Origin: Lumbricus terrestris | Lineage: Eukaryota; Annelida; Clitellata; Crassiclitellata; Lumbricidae | Assembly (NCBI GenBank): GCA_949752735.1 | Contig: OX457044.1 | Location: 14,082,315 to 14,146,314, forward strand | Direction of reading: 5' to 3' | DNA: 64,000 nt | Shown: piece by piece, positions 18,266-30,500 of the stretch | Layout of the letters: each line of letters begins with the position of its first letter | Position numbering within the stretch: the first letter of the stretch is position 1 | Translations under genes and position numbers: made by a program | The notes under the pieces: model-generated | What the model was told of the DNA's origin: nothing | The model's input: the letters and a program-made list of their open reading frames with translations, nothing else | The model's database searches: none

Positions 18266-18658
18266 CCAATGCAAGCAAGGGGAGGAGGGCAAACCCAAAT
18301 CCGCTGCACGAGTATATTGAGAATCGCGCCATACGGTCCTTACCCCAGTCTGGGCCAGTCACCCCTCTGGCACAGGGTTGCCAGATTTCGGAAAAACTTT
18401 GTCGCGAGATCACGACAAAAAGTCGCGAAAATCGCGAGATTATATCGAGCTTTTCTACATGCCTTACAAAACGCTTTGTCCTCGCCGGAGGGATCACTGG
18501 ACAGCCATCATGTCGTAGAAAACACGTGTACCAGGTACGTCACTAATGATTTAATGGTGCCATGAGTTTTTCTGGGAGTCTGTTACACATTAAGTATTTT
18601 TGCATTCAGTATAAATGAATTTCACCGCAATTTATAGTTACGGCTAAATTAAATGGTG

Positions 18659-18659
<1 letters not shown>

Positions 18660-18713
<54 letters not shown>

Positions 18714-18749
18714 TACGGTCGCTAGAGTTCCTCGAACTGACGGCACAAG

Positions 18750-18801
<52 letters not shown>
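18660..18801. repeat. Two (TA)n runs around a 40-bp LINE remnant
   Basis: TA runs at 18660-18710 and 18752-18801 enclose GGTCGCTAGAGTTCCTCGAA...GGCACAAGGTGAT, shared with 100-150 and 26514-26545. Confidence 0.93.
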
Positions 18802-18803
<2 letters not shown>

Positions 18804-19587
18804 CTATTCGTTTAATGTGAAAAAAACCAGGTTGACAAGACCGCAACTCAGCAACATGGAAGGGAAGTACTACGGGTTACACCAGGTCGTTGGGTTACAG
18901 TTAGGCCTACACAGTCGCTTGTTGAGAAGGCACTTATAGAGGGCTCTTGGAGTAAAGTTTTTATCGTCCTTCGGTGGCAACTCAAAGTTATGCGGACGCG
19001 GTCGCGAAGGCAGTATTGACGGCGTTTGACGCTGAATAATCGGAGGGAACAAGGGCAAACCTGGTAATGGCGGTCCCAAATTATAGCATTAAGGAAATCG
19101 ATACATAGTATTATGTTGACATAGAAAATGAATGTGAAGACCATGTTGTCATTAATTTGACAATATTACACGTCATATGCCATAGTTTTCACTCAAGAAC
19201 TTCAAATATTAAAAAAAATTAAACAATAGGATTAGGAGGAGACGCTTTTCAAACCTTAAATCACGACTATGAGCCCTGAAATGATGACAAATGTCTTTAA
19301 AATGACAGCCTAAAATTAATTGCACTGTTTGCTGTACGTGGCAGTGTGGAAATTTAAAACAAATCAAAAGTGTGCCCTCCCCAAACCCCTCCGCTGCTAG
19401 GCGCTTCGCTCCTCGGCTATCGTCCTCTGGTTGCTCGCTCACGGCTCACCACCCCCTCACCAAGCCAAAGCCAAGTCTCCGCCAACGCGAGCGCCCATGC
19501 TATAGCATGGTTCACATTATTCTGCAAATGGCGGTGACAAACTGGTGAAGAGTGTCATTGAAAGAAACAGTATCTAAATAAGAGACC

Positions 19588-19725
19588 CAGTGGCGGCGCT
19601 AGTGGGGGGATAGGGGGGGGGCTAAGCCCCCCCTGAAAAAGGTCATCAATTTTTTCCCATGTCAAAAAAATTGGACGATTTACCCCTTTAGCCCTCCCAA
19701 AACTGAAATCCTGGTGCCGCCACTG
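19588..19725. mobile_element. Short hAT-like MITE, 138 bp
   Basis: CAGTGGCGGCGCTAG...GGTGCCGCCACTG with AAGAGACC on both sides (19580-19587, 19726-19733). Internally deleted member of the 451-750 family, reverse orientation. Confidence 0.92.
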
Positions 19726-19947
19726 AAGAGACCATAGCAGAAATATGCATTGCAACCTTTATGACACCAGACTCACAAATTTCAGGTTCTTTAGATGTAG
19801 CCTAGGTCTGTACCTTCAATGCATGGCGCTTAGGGCCTAACTATACCATTAAACATACTGACCCATCCCCTTTCTTTGATCCATCTGGAGTTTATGGGAA
19901 AAAATTCAGTTTTGGAACAGAGGAACTTACGCTATTTGCTTTCCTAC

Positions 19948-21666
19948 CAGGGCCGGATTTAGGGTGGTGGGGGCCCATGGGCGCCCGTTATGGTGGGGCC
20001 CTTTGCTGCAACTGATATGTTGTTTTCGATGCACAGTATCGGACAGGAACAAAACCCCACACACGTATACGGTCATAACATGTTACAGACAAACCGTGCT
20101 AAAAGCAATGTTTAAATTGCTGACTTATGGCCAATAACTTTTTTAATGCATAAATGAAGATCGACAAATTGAAACTATCATTTGCTGAGAAATAAAGTTT
20201 CTAAATCATTTCTCAAATGAAAAGTTAAAGGATAAACGCCAAGCAGCTTCTTGTCCAAATTTTAATAAGCATGCACTGAAACAAAGGAAGAAAGCAAAAA
20301 TTGTGACATAGGCCTATGTGCGACCTCAAAAATAAAGCAGATAGGCCTGGCTTTATGCAGTTAAATAACTCGGTTAGGCCTACAGTTGAGTCTAAATTTC
20401 AGTCCGGGTCATTAAGGTATTTGCACCCTTTTCTATTGGCAAAGTCATCAATTAGGCTAACTGATTAAAATACAGCTGCTGGCATGGAATATGACTCTAT
20501 GCTCTCAACACTGCAATATCGATATATGTCTCACATGTGTCTGATTATCTTCATCTTGGAAAACGAGCAATCAGCACTGCAGTGTGTCATCATGAATACC
20601 AAATACATTCTTAGCATAATTTGCACATTTGAAAATGAATTTTCAACTCATTTGTTGAGTAGCCTACTGGCAGGGCCTATATGAACTGCTACTAACTTAT
20701 GCCAAGGCCGGTTCTTCCAATCTCGTCTTCAAGCATTGTTACAAAATAAGGGAACTGCTCGTTGCTTGTTTCAATGCCTTCACGAGGTCGTCACCATAAC
20801 TTCTACAGGCTTTTTCGCAGAGTTGAGGAGTTCTCCATCACTATAGGGGCCTACATGATTCAAGATTAGATATAAAAAACAACCAAACCTTGAGCAGAGC
20901 AACAGTACAGCCTCTCGTCGGCTAGGTCTAATATGCCTATTATATAGTGCCCATGCCAATTTACAATGCGGTTCATGCCTGTCGGTTTAAATCCTTTAGA
21001 CTCTTCAAATTATATTAAATAATAGTCTACTGATTTGCAAACTCCATCTGCGACCTTATAGCCCATGCATATTATGAAGGTATAGTCTATTATAGGACTG
21101 GGGTCTAAAAGACATTGACAGCGCAGTAATGACAGTAAACATGTCGATGTCCACTGCTACAGATGTGGGCATTGTGTCACTCGGGGTCAAAATACCAGCC
21201 GAGCACTGGAGTGCTACAGTGTAAGACAGGATCTTCCACTCGGAAACCTGATACACGTGGGGAGGTGGTGGAGCGCAGGACGCTGACTGTCTCGATCTGT
21301 TCGTTGTCTGCTGCGTATATACCGACTAGTCCAGGGAATACCTCTGGCATGCACTGACAGTGTCAGTATCTGTCTACACCAACCGTACGGGCTATCATAG
21401 CTTGAGTTAAACGAAATATAATCTGTCAACAGCAGGTGTTGAGGATGTCATGCTTAGAACCCTGCTGCATGGTGAGCAGTATCAACGAGTACAGATAGAC
21501 TGTGGTCAGTTCAAAACCATTCACTGATTAAGCCTAAGATCCCGTTGCAATACACTTATGATTCATTCCTTAATAAAAATAAATAAAACCTCAACTGGTG
21601 GGGGCCCCTAAGTGGTGGGGGCCCATGGGCTGGAGCCCGTGTAGCCCATGCCTAAATCCGGCCCTG
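19948..21666. mobile_element. hAT-like element, 1.72 kb, perfect 8-bp target duplication
   Basis: Terminal inverted repeat CAGGGCCGGATTTAGG at both ends and TTTCCTAC at 19940-19947 and 21667-21674. Interior ORFs are short and I recognise no hAT transposase, so it is probably non-autonomous or decayed. Confidence 0.92.
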
Positions 21667-22789
21667 TTTCCTACCAGAGGGTTTTTTGGCTATTCGCCTT
21701 TTTTGAGCACTGGAAAGTTTAAATATTTTTTCCCCATCGTTTGCTTTCACACTCCACGCGGGAGAAATTATTGTAGTTTTACAATTATGTGCCAGTCTGT
21801 AATAGTTTCAAACATCATGACATGTTTGCTTTGCACGTCATAGACCCACAAATAGATAAACATTACTATTTTCTTCACGAAATCTCGATTCCCTTAATGC
21901 TATAATTTGGGACCGCCATTACCAGGTTTGCCGGAACAAGGTCCGCAGCACGTGATACGGGTTTTTGATTACAGACTGTAATAGACTATCGTCGGCTTCT
22001 TTAGCCAAGTCCGATATGCGTGGAGAGTTTTCCGGCAGGTAGCCCATCCGCTCCGTTCTGCGGAGAAAACGGTCAAGTCTGCTCCGGTCATCGGTGCTGG
22101 TGAAACCCCCACCAAAACTTGCTAAAACAAGTGTTCATACATACAATTCCTACTGCCCCCATCTTCTTCGATCTGAACAGACCAAGAAATGGCCTTGTGC
22201 GTCTTTCTGTACCGTTGGACGTTGGTGCTATAGCGTTCACTCTCATGACTCTTCTTAACTTTATATTTAGGCCTAACACGAATCATTTTGGCATGCAACC
22301 GTTTTTCAGTCTTTATTTATTTACTTTCCATCTGCAACAATTGCATAAAAATATCGTTTACGCGTGCTTGATCGATCAACGAAACAACTTAAATATTAAG
22401 AAGATGCATTGGAATAACTATTCTGCTTGCTAGTCTACACCTGTTTCATGAATACCATACAAGACTAAGTCTTATTCAGGGAATACTCATTTCAGGTGTA
22501 GCAGCTACGCCCAGCGCAACTCACGTCTGTCTGTTAGGGCTGCCAACTCTTGATTTTGCCATTCCGGGACGCCCGCAGTCACCACATATGACATTTATAC
22601 CAATTTACACTGTCCACATATATTGCATAGGCACAAAGTCGTGGACATAAGCACGTCATCACTCAAAAAGCATTAGAACTAACAGTATATAGGACACAAT
22701 GTGCTACTGAGTGTCAGTGGTTTGTAAAGTCTTAAAGACTTGAACCCAGCGCTGTCCAACATTCGATGTTCAGCCAACAGCGTTAGGTT

Positions 22790-24366
22790 TCATAGAGGGC
22801 AGAACGAAATATTAAGCTTATCACACAAATTGCGTCCTCTGCAATCGCTCCATCCTTGAAGGCATCTTGCCGCCGTCTCAAAAACGATCCATCCTGGTTC
22901 CTGTTCTCAAGTGTGAAGGACTCGATTCAGACAATCCAGTCAACTTCCGTCCAATTGCTAATGTTTCATTTATCTCGAAGCTTATCGAGAAAATAGTCGC
23001 TCTCCAGCTGACATCATACCTTGAGACTCACAACCTGCTTCCGGAAATCCAGTCTGGCTTCCGAAAAGGTCATTCAACTGAGACATTACTTCTTCGACTC
23101 CTTTCTGATGTCTACGGAGCCATCGATCGTTCTCAGCTGACTCTCTTAGCCCTTTTTGACGTTAGTGCAGCGTTTGACACTGTGGACCATGACATTTTAC
23201 TTGAACGACTGCATATATCTTTTGGTCTCTCTGGTACTCTGCTCCTCTGGCTGAGATCCTTTCTTAGTGATCGTTCCTTTTCTGTGGTCCATGGCCCCTC
23301 TAGGTCCCTCTGGGTCCCCGCTCCTTACGGTCTTCCACAGGGCTCTGTCTTGGGCCCCCTTCTCTTCATAATCTATACCTCAGATCTTGCCTCTCTTCTT
23401 GCCTCCCATGCTATGCAAGCCCATCTGTATGCTGATGATGTGCAAGCCTACCAGCACTGTCGTGCCTCTGACTCTGTTGCAACTGTCCGGTCTATGTACT
23501 TTGCCATGGAAGCCTTGGGGACTTGGATGTCGTCCAATCGACTTCGCCTCAACTCTTTAAAAACTCAATTCATTTGGCTTGGCACTCGCCAGCAGTTGAA
23601 AAAGCTAGATATGACAACCATCGCTGATGCCTTTCCTGATTTTGTCTTCTCAACCAGAGTCCGTGACCTTGGTGTTACTCTGGACCAAGAGCTCACCTTT
23701 GCTCCACATATTCACTCACTCAGCCGTGCCTGTTATTATCAACTCCGTCAACTACGCACTGTTGCTCGCTCACTTACTCCTACTGCTGCTGCAACCCTTG
23801 TCCATTCTTTTGTTACCACCAGACTTGACTACTGCTGCTCTCTCTATGCTGGCCTACCAATTTCCCGTCTGAGTTGCATTGATCGCGTCCTGCGCTCTGC
23901 AGCCCGCCTTATTGGCCGCATACCTAAATTCAGCCACATCTCCAGCTATATGCGTGACGTTCTCCACTGGCTTCCACTCAAGCAGCGAATTGAGTATAGG
24001 ATATCTACTCTAGTCTGGCGCTGCATGCTAGGCCTTGCTCCTGCCTATCTTTGTGAGCTTTGTAGCCCTACTCTTAGTTCTCACCCCTTCCGCTCCCTTC
24101 GTTCGACTGAACAAAGTCTACTCTCAGTACCTTTTGCTCGAACTTCCACTATGCAGAGCCGTGCTTTCTCGGTGGTGGGACCCTCAACCTGGAATGGTCT
24201 TCCTCTGACCCTCCGCTCTCTTTGTAAAAATCCTTCTCAGACTTTCCTCTCTCATCTTAAAACAGTTTTATTTGGCCGCGCTGAGGTTGGGAGCGCCTCT
24301 GAGTAGCCCCCTTGAAGAGGCGCTATATAAATGCATATAATGAATGAATGAATGAATGAATGAATA
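22790..24366 (+). mobile_element. CR1/L2-like LINE, 5'-truncated, intact reverse-transcriptase ORF
   Basis: The frame is open at least from about 22840 to the stop at 24304-24306; the first ATG (22867) is internal to the protein. Motifs in order: NFRPIANVSFISKLIEK, IQSGFRKGHSTET, ALFDVSAAFDTVDHDIL, GLPQGSVLGPLLF, the catalytic HLYADDVQAY, and a thumb/C-terminal region ending VGSASE-stop. The endonuclease and ORF1 are missing. The 3' UTR is about 35 bp, then a (TGAA)n tail, as in the CR1/L2 group. The uninterrupted ORF suggests recent insertion. Confidence 0.93.
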
Positions 24367-24710
24367 ATAGTGTGCAAAATAACAACATTTTGTCAAGTGC
24401 ATATCTACCACAAATTCCGGGACAATTTGAGATCAATACGGGACACGGGACGCACAGGGTCGATTCCGGGACTGTCCCGTTAAAAACGCAATCTGATTTG
24501 ATAGTCATGTAAACAGTTAACTTATTAAATATCAAAATACATTAGAAAAACAAGTTAGAATTGCAAACAGTGTAACAGTGATGAGACATTAAGAGACATT
24601 TCAACCAGGAATGTTTTGATAATAACCAGACGCCAAGCCAACCTTTCCGGCACATCATCAACAGACAATGAAGGCAAACTTTTAAAGCTGCACAGCAACT
24701 ACTGAGGGTT

Positions 24711-24769
24711 GTGTGTGTCAAGCTCTTCGCTTTTAGCAGGGTGCTAAAAGCGAAGAGCTTGACACACAC
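24711..24769. repeat. Perfect hairpin, 28-bp arms, 3-nt loop
   Basis: GTGTGTGTCAAGCTCTTCGC plus TTTTAGCA, loop GGG, then the exact reverse complement. Isolated; no repeated body seen. Confidence 0.9.
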
Positions 24770-25243
24770 ACACACAAAATCAAAACAAATTTGCGACAAT
24801 CAACAGAGGGTAAGAAAATGCTTTACAAGGTTAAGGCACTTTGAAATGAGCGCAATAAACACAACTGACATATGTTTATTAAGTTATAATCGGCCGTTCA
24901 TTGCATGATCTGCCATTTTATAGTAAATATAAACGCATCTCGCCTGATCATGGTGTAAAATCGAACATGTGTCAATTGTGTCATAGATGTTTTAAATGTC
25001 ATTCACAATCTCCTGTCTTTTCATTCTCATCACAGCTCTGTGCAAAAACCGAAAAGCAACATCAGTTTATTACATTACATACATTACATTATAGAATTCT
25101 TAGTTTGGAAGTAGTGAGTAAAGTCCTGTGACCTTCAAATGTGTCTCTTATTATACATCACATCTACATTAGTGTCTGATTAACCAATAAGAAAAATATC
25201 ACAAATCAAAGACATGCTGACCAACCACTAACAAATCACATTT

Positions 25244-26165
25244 GTGAGGCGGCGTGACATTATGAGGCTTATGTCGGAAGCATACAAATCTGAGATACAG
25301 TCGATTTTGTCTCAAAAGGGGTCAACGTGTCAATTTTCACTTTTTTACATTTTCGTTTAGTATGGTATCTCATCTTCATATTTTCTAAATTTTGAATGTT
25401 ATTTCCGACAGCAAATATTATTATTAAATAATTTTTATTTGAATTTGTTCCAGCAAATTTTGACCGGAAACTTTACATTTTAGGCTGCTTTCAACGTCAT
25501 TTTAGGGTGGGTAACAATCTGACACCCCTATTAAAAATGGTATCGCCTTAAAGGTCAGCCTTTCTAGTTTCTTAATCCCGTCACATAAATTATGCTAATG
25601 CTTCATTATACGCGTACGAGTAGACAGAATGTAATGAATAATAATACATTTTCAAACCGTGCCCACTAGGTCAGACACGTGATCAAAATACGGCAGCTTC
25701 ATTGGTTGAATCCGTGGCGCGTGACTTGTTCCCTTTAAATCTGTCGGCCTGCTGGCTCAATTTAGCCTTGACCTTAGCTTAGCTGAGTGGGTCTGAATGC
25801 CGAATGATCATAACATTCCATTAAAATACTCGAAAAGGCGTTGAAAAGAATCACGAAGAAAATGTTGCACAGTTTCTAAACAATCTAAACGAATTTGACC
25901 TATCAAACGTGGAGGCACCGGCTGATGGGTCGAATGCTATAAGCGATGACTTTCATGAAATCCGTCAAAAATCTTTGGACCCGATTTTCTCAGAATGAAC
26001 GCAACTCGACTTTGAAGCTACAAATAGTCATAACTTTGTCAAACGACGGTCAATTTTAATAGATGATGACTCACTTTAACAAGAATTATGAGCACTATAA
26101 TAATAGACAAAAAACTCATTTTTGATTTTTCAAGAGTTAAGCCTCATTTTGTCGCGCTGCCTCAC
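25244..26165. mobile_element. Inverted-repeat DNA element with GTG...CAC ends, 4-bp duplication
   Basis: GTGAGGCGGCGTGACA..GAGGCTTA at the left pairs with TAAGCCTC..TGTCGCGCTGCCTCAC at the right; ATTT lies on both sides (25240-25243, 26166-26169 with an alternative register). No coding region. Confidence 0.8.
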
Positions 26166-26439
26166 ATTTTATAAACTTGTGTCAACAACTGTCACAATTC
26201 AAATAAATCAACAAATGAAAAACTTACAACAACAACAACTTAGGTGAAAGTTTCAGTACCTTACAACAAAGTACTAAAAAACGTTAAATACCTTGACTTG
26301 GATCATAATATCATTTCATACATCTTTCAATGCTTTCACTTCGGTATAACTGATGATCATGATCGTGTGCTTGTTCTTTGTTATGCACACTAGATGCAGT
26401 GATAGAGAACAGTAATAGTGTTTATGCTGTTGTAAGATG

Positions 26440-26560
26440 AAAATTTGGAAGAACTGAGGGACTTGTCTGCGAACAGAGAACAATGGAGAATGTGTGTCAG
26501 GACGATCGGTGAAGCTCTACGAGCTGACAGCACAAGGTGACAAGGTGAAGATGAAAAACT
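26440..26560 (+). mobile_element. LINE C-terminal remnant
   Basis: Reads LRDLSANREQWRMCVRTIGE before a stop, the NREQW-type end found in several LINE ORF2 proteins. CTACGAGCTGACAGCACAAG is shared with 18730-18755 and, in reverse, with 100-150. Confidence 0.5.
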
Positions 26561-26619
26561 GGCAGGTTATAACAATGGGACAGAAGTATCACAAAAATAT
26601 GGTGTTGTTAGTTTTTTCT

Positions 26620-26836
26620 TGGGGCGCAGTGGTGTAGTGGTGGTGACTTGGAGTCGGAGGGTTCCAGGTCTAAATCCACCTCAAGCTGCCACGTAGGACC
26701 TTCAGAAAGTCCTTCACTCGCAATTGCTCGTACACTTCGGCATGAAACTCCAATGCAGTGTCCGCACTGGAGTGCCTCTAAGTAGTGTACTTGAAGTGGC
26801 AGCATAGCAGATGTGAGAAATAAATAAATAAAAAAT
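26620..26836 (+). mobile_element. tRNA-derived SINE, family A
   Basis: Begins GGGGCGCAGTGGTGTAGTGG, with GGTTCCAGGTCTAAATCC at the B-box place, the AAGTCCTTCACTCGCAATTG middle, and a 3' part GAGTGCCTCTAAGTAG...CTTGAAGTGGCA ending in (AAAT)n. It is an older, diverged copy. Confidence 0.8.
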
Positions 26837-27576
26837 CTACAGGAAGAGAGGTCAAAGAGGAGTAGTAGCTTAGCAATCCAGTAGCTTAATTACTGGCAAG
26901 AAGAGCATCAATTAGTCGGTCAGATATTTCTATGCACAAAGACTCAAACTCTAGATCAGCCGACAAGTCAGCAATTCGGCAATTATCTCACGTGAACAGT
27001 AGTTAGAAAGCACACTGAGTAAAATGAGAGAGGTTAAATTGCACCATGTAGTTATGAGCAAACTGGAGTATAAACTTACACAGTATGTTCATAATGATGT
27101 GACCGAAAGAGCATTGCTGTCACATCATAATATGACAGATCTATGCACATCCAGATGCAGACAAAATGTTAAACATAGAGCAGAAGGAACAAATGAATTA
27201 TACGAACAGGAAAGGAAAGACGCAAAGCAAAAGATGACTTAACGCTTTAATGATGAGGAGAAGCGTATTAAAGGCAACTGGGAATCTAACGCAGCAGTAG
27301 CCGGTCATTAAAGTGTCAAAGTTTCTCTTTCCTCCTCTACAGTAATTCCACTCTGACAAAACAGAAAGAATTTTCTTATCAAAGAAAGCAATTAATTGCT
27401 TGACCAATTATAGTACAATTATTCTCTGATCCATAAGAAGATCAATTCTCTGATTAAAAACACAACTCATCAGCTGGATATGTACTTGCAATAACTGCAA
27501 AAATGAAGACGAAAAAGTTTCTACAAATCATAAAAATTGAAACTATAAAACAAAAGAAAACAATTGTTGGAAAGAA

Positions 27577-30500
27577 TCAGTGATGTTGTTCATGTGCGTC
27601 ATCCTCCTTTTCTTCCTGCTTCATGTTTCTTTCATCAATGAGATCCGCTCCGGTCGTCTCATCCATTGACTTAAGGTCGTTCGGATTGTATGCCTCCAGT
27701 TGTGCCTGCTGCTCTGGAGTAAGCCACGGCTTCCACCCGGGATTGTTCACTCTTTTCCAAGACAAATAGCCACAGCAGGCCTTGTGTAAATTCTTCATGA
27801 CCTGAAAAAACACATCAGCAGAACGTTAAGAAGGTAACTTAGCCAAACCACAAGTCTATTAGTTTCCCATCTTTACATAAACTGCTTTAATAGTGTCACT
27901 GCTTAATGGCAAGGAATCAGTTGATGGCAATTAGAGAATTTGGAATTATGAACTTAACTGAACAATGAATGTCTCTGATTAGGAAGATTAACCACACACA
28001 ATACACATAGTTCATTATGCATTGTCTTAACACTATTTCTAAATTGACATATATACGGGAAACACAATTGTTGCTTTACATGCCATGTATGTGTGTTTCT
28101 TCGGCAATTCAATCTAACCTATCGAATTTCTCTTTGGAATTTCACTAGAACCGATCGTCAATTGATCTCATTCAAAGGCATTATGATTACGACGCCAGAC
28201 AACTTGTCAGATTAGATTACAAAAGCAAAATCTTCATAAATAATTGCGCCGAAATAGGGAATTCCTTACGTGGACTCATAAATGATGCATCAATGGATTT
28301 AGGTATGTCAGCCAAGTGTTTCATAGCATTGGTGTCCTATGAACTACAAGATCTGTTTTAAATCACATAAGTGGACATAGAAATTGCACTGCAATGAACA
28401 GATATTATTGCTCCAATTCTTAGAACTTCATTCATTGCCTTCATTCTGAAACACCTTTGCATTAGATGCGGAATAATTTGATCAATCGTAATGCCATAGT
28501 ACAAGGCCATGCTCCTAGACATTTAAGGTTCAGAGGATCACAGCAGAGCTGAGTCAGACCTCAAGAACACTAAATGCAATCGGAATAGTTTCCAAGGAAC
28601 ACTATCAGATCAACATAGCAGACAAATAACACAAACCTTTGGAGCAACAAAGTTAGTTGCCAGATTAACTGCCCAAGCAGGAAGCGAACCTGCAAATAAT
28701 TATACAAACATCTTTACTTTAGGAATATGCAAGTATGCGCACACAAGCAAACAAGCACACACACACAAGTACAAATATGTAAGCACATGTAATTGCATGC
28801 ATTTGTTGTGCAGAATGAGTATAAAGTACATATATGCTCCCAATAACCAACCCAAATCTAGATCACCACAGCACTCGCCACTTCCTTCTCAAATTCAGCT
28901 GGCACTGCTCACAAGCCTAGAGCACCTCTGCATAAACAGTTTGGCCACACAGAAAAACTATCCAGCAGTTGCAAACCAGCAATTCAACCAAGCACACCAA
29001 TCGAATGCGAACAACTTTTCTTGTTCGTATAATATATTCTGATTATTCTTGTCTTTGAATGTATATACATGTTTATGTATATTAACGTCTTTTGTAGCTC
29101 AGAATGCAATCTGCAACTGAGAATTAAACTCAATACTTACTTACTTACTTACTTAATATTACACGAGTTAAACGAATGCAAGTGATGCTGAACTTGATCC
29201 AGAGAAGACAAGAACCATCAAGTGCCATCAAGAGGAGTCATGGAGCACTTTCACCTGCACGTGCATACTTTCAGTTGACTCTACTCAGCTCAAGTGTCGG
29301 ACTCGCATTTGCTTTGACCAGTTAGACGGCTAAGTGTACAGAACCTATTGAACGTTTTCTAACAGTGATTTATCTAGATGCATGCACACACATGCACACA
29401 CATGCATAATGGTAAAGGTATCATTGCTACTTGCATTTACTAATACAATGAAATTGCAAAATTGAGATATATAACCATGCCCAAACGGCAATAGTGCTCA
29501 GTTCTTAAATCTCTTGCTCTCTAGAAATGCTAATCGCAGAAAAAAGAAGAAGACGATGACCGACTGACTGACCCTGTGGGTTGCAGTGTGTCACGTAAGT
29601 CAGTTGACACCCAGGGACATCAGGTGAATCTGCTGTGGCAACAATGTAGTAGCCGGTCAGGTAACTGATAGCACGCACAAAGTTCTTCTTCACTGGTGCA
29701 GACTGTGAAAGAAGATGAAAAGCATGCAATGGTTACAAAGAAATCTAATGACATAAATTCTCATCAGTAACAAATAAAAAACAAACAAGTATCAAATGTC
29801 AAAAAGATATACTATTAACATATATCAAATCACACAGGGAATACTGGTTCATAATTATAATCAGATGAGCTGTGACTATTTATTAGGCGGCTAGACATTG
29901 CTGTTCATTGTTCTCAACGTATGAACATCATCAGAAGATGGTTTCACCTCTCCACCAAGGTTGGGATTCCTCTCTCTGGATTCTATGAAAGCCTTCATAA
30001 TTATGACAGCCATTTAACTTGTATGAGAATCAGTTTATTGAATTTAATCAAACTGTTGCTCTTGATGAATTCTAACATTATTTAGGCTAGTGAAATGTAC
30101 TTTGAATTCATTACAAAAATATTCAGTTACCAACCATTATTGCATATCCAGTGCATCAACCACTGCAAAAACAGCCAGTCACATAATTCCTACTTGTTTT
30201 CCTGATGCTGCGCCTATAGCACACTACCAGTTGCACATAGCAAGCATGAACTTTGCCCAATCAACATGGCAACTGGGAATGCGTCAAGAGCTTGAAAGCT
30301 GCTCTACATCGCTATTAACTTCAGATGAACAATGAACATGCAGCATGAGAACAGAAGTGTAAAAACTGAGCTAGAAGACCAGCAATTCTTGCAATTCTTG
30401 CTTCATTTGCACGAATCATCAATTCATTACACTGCAATCACTGATCACCACAAAGGTGAAAGTAATTTGGAATAGAATGAGTCCTTCACACCTTGTGATA

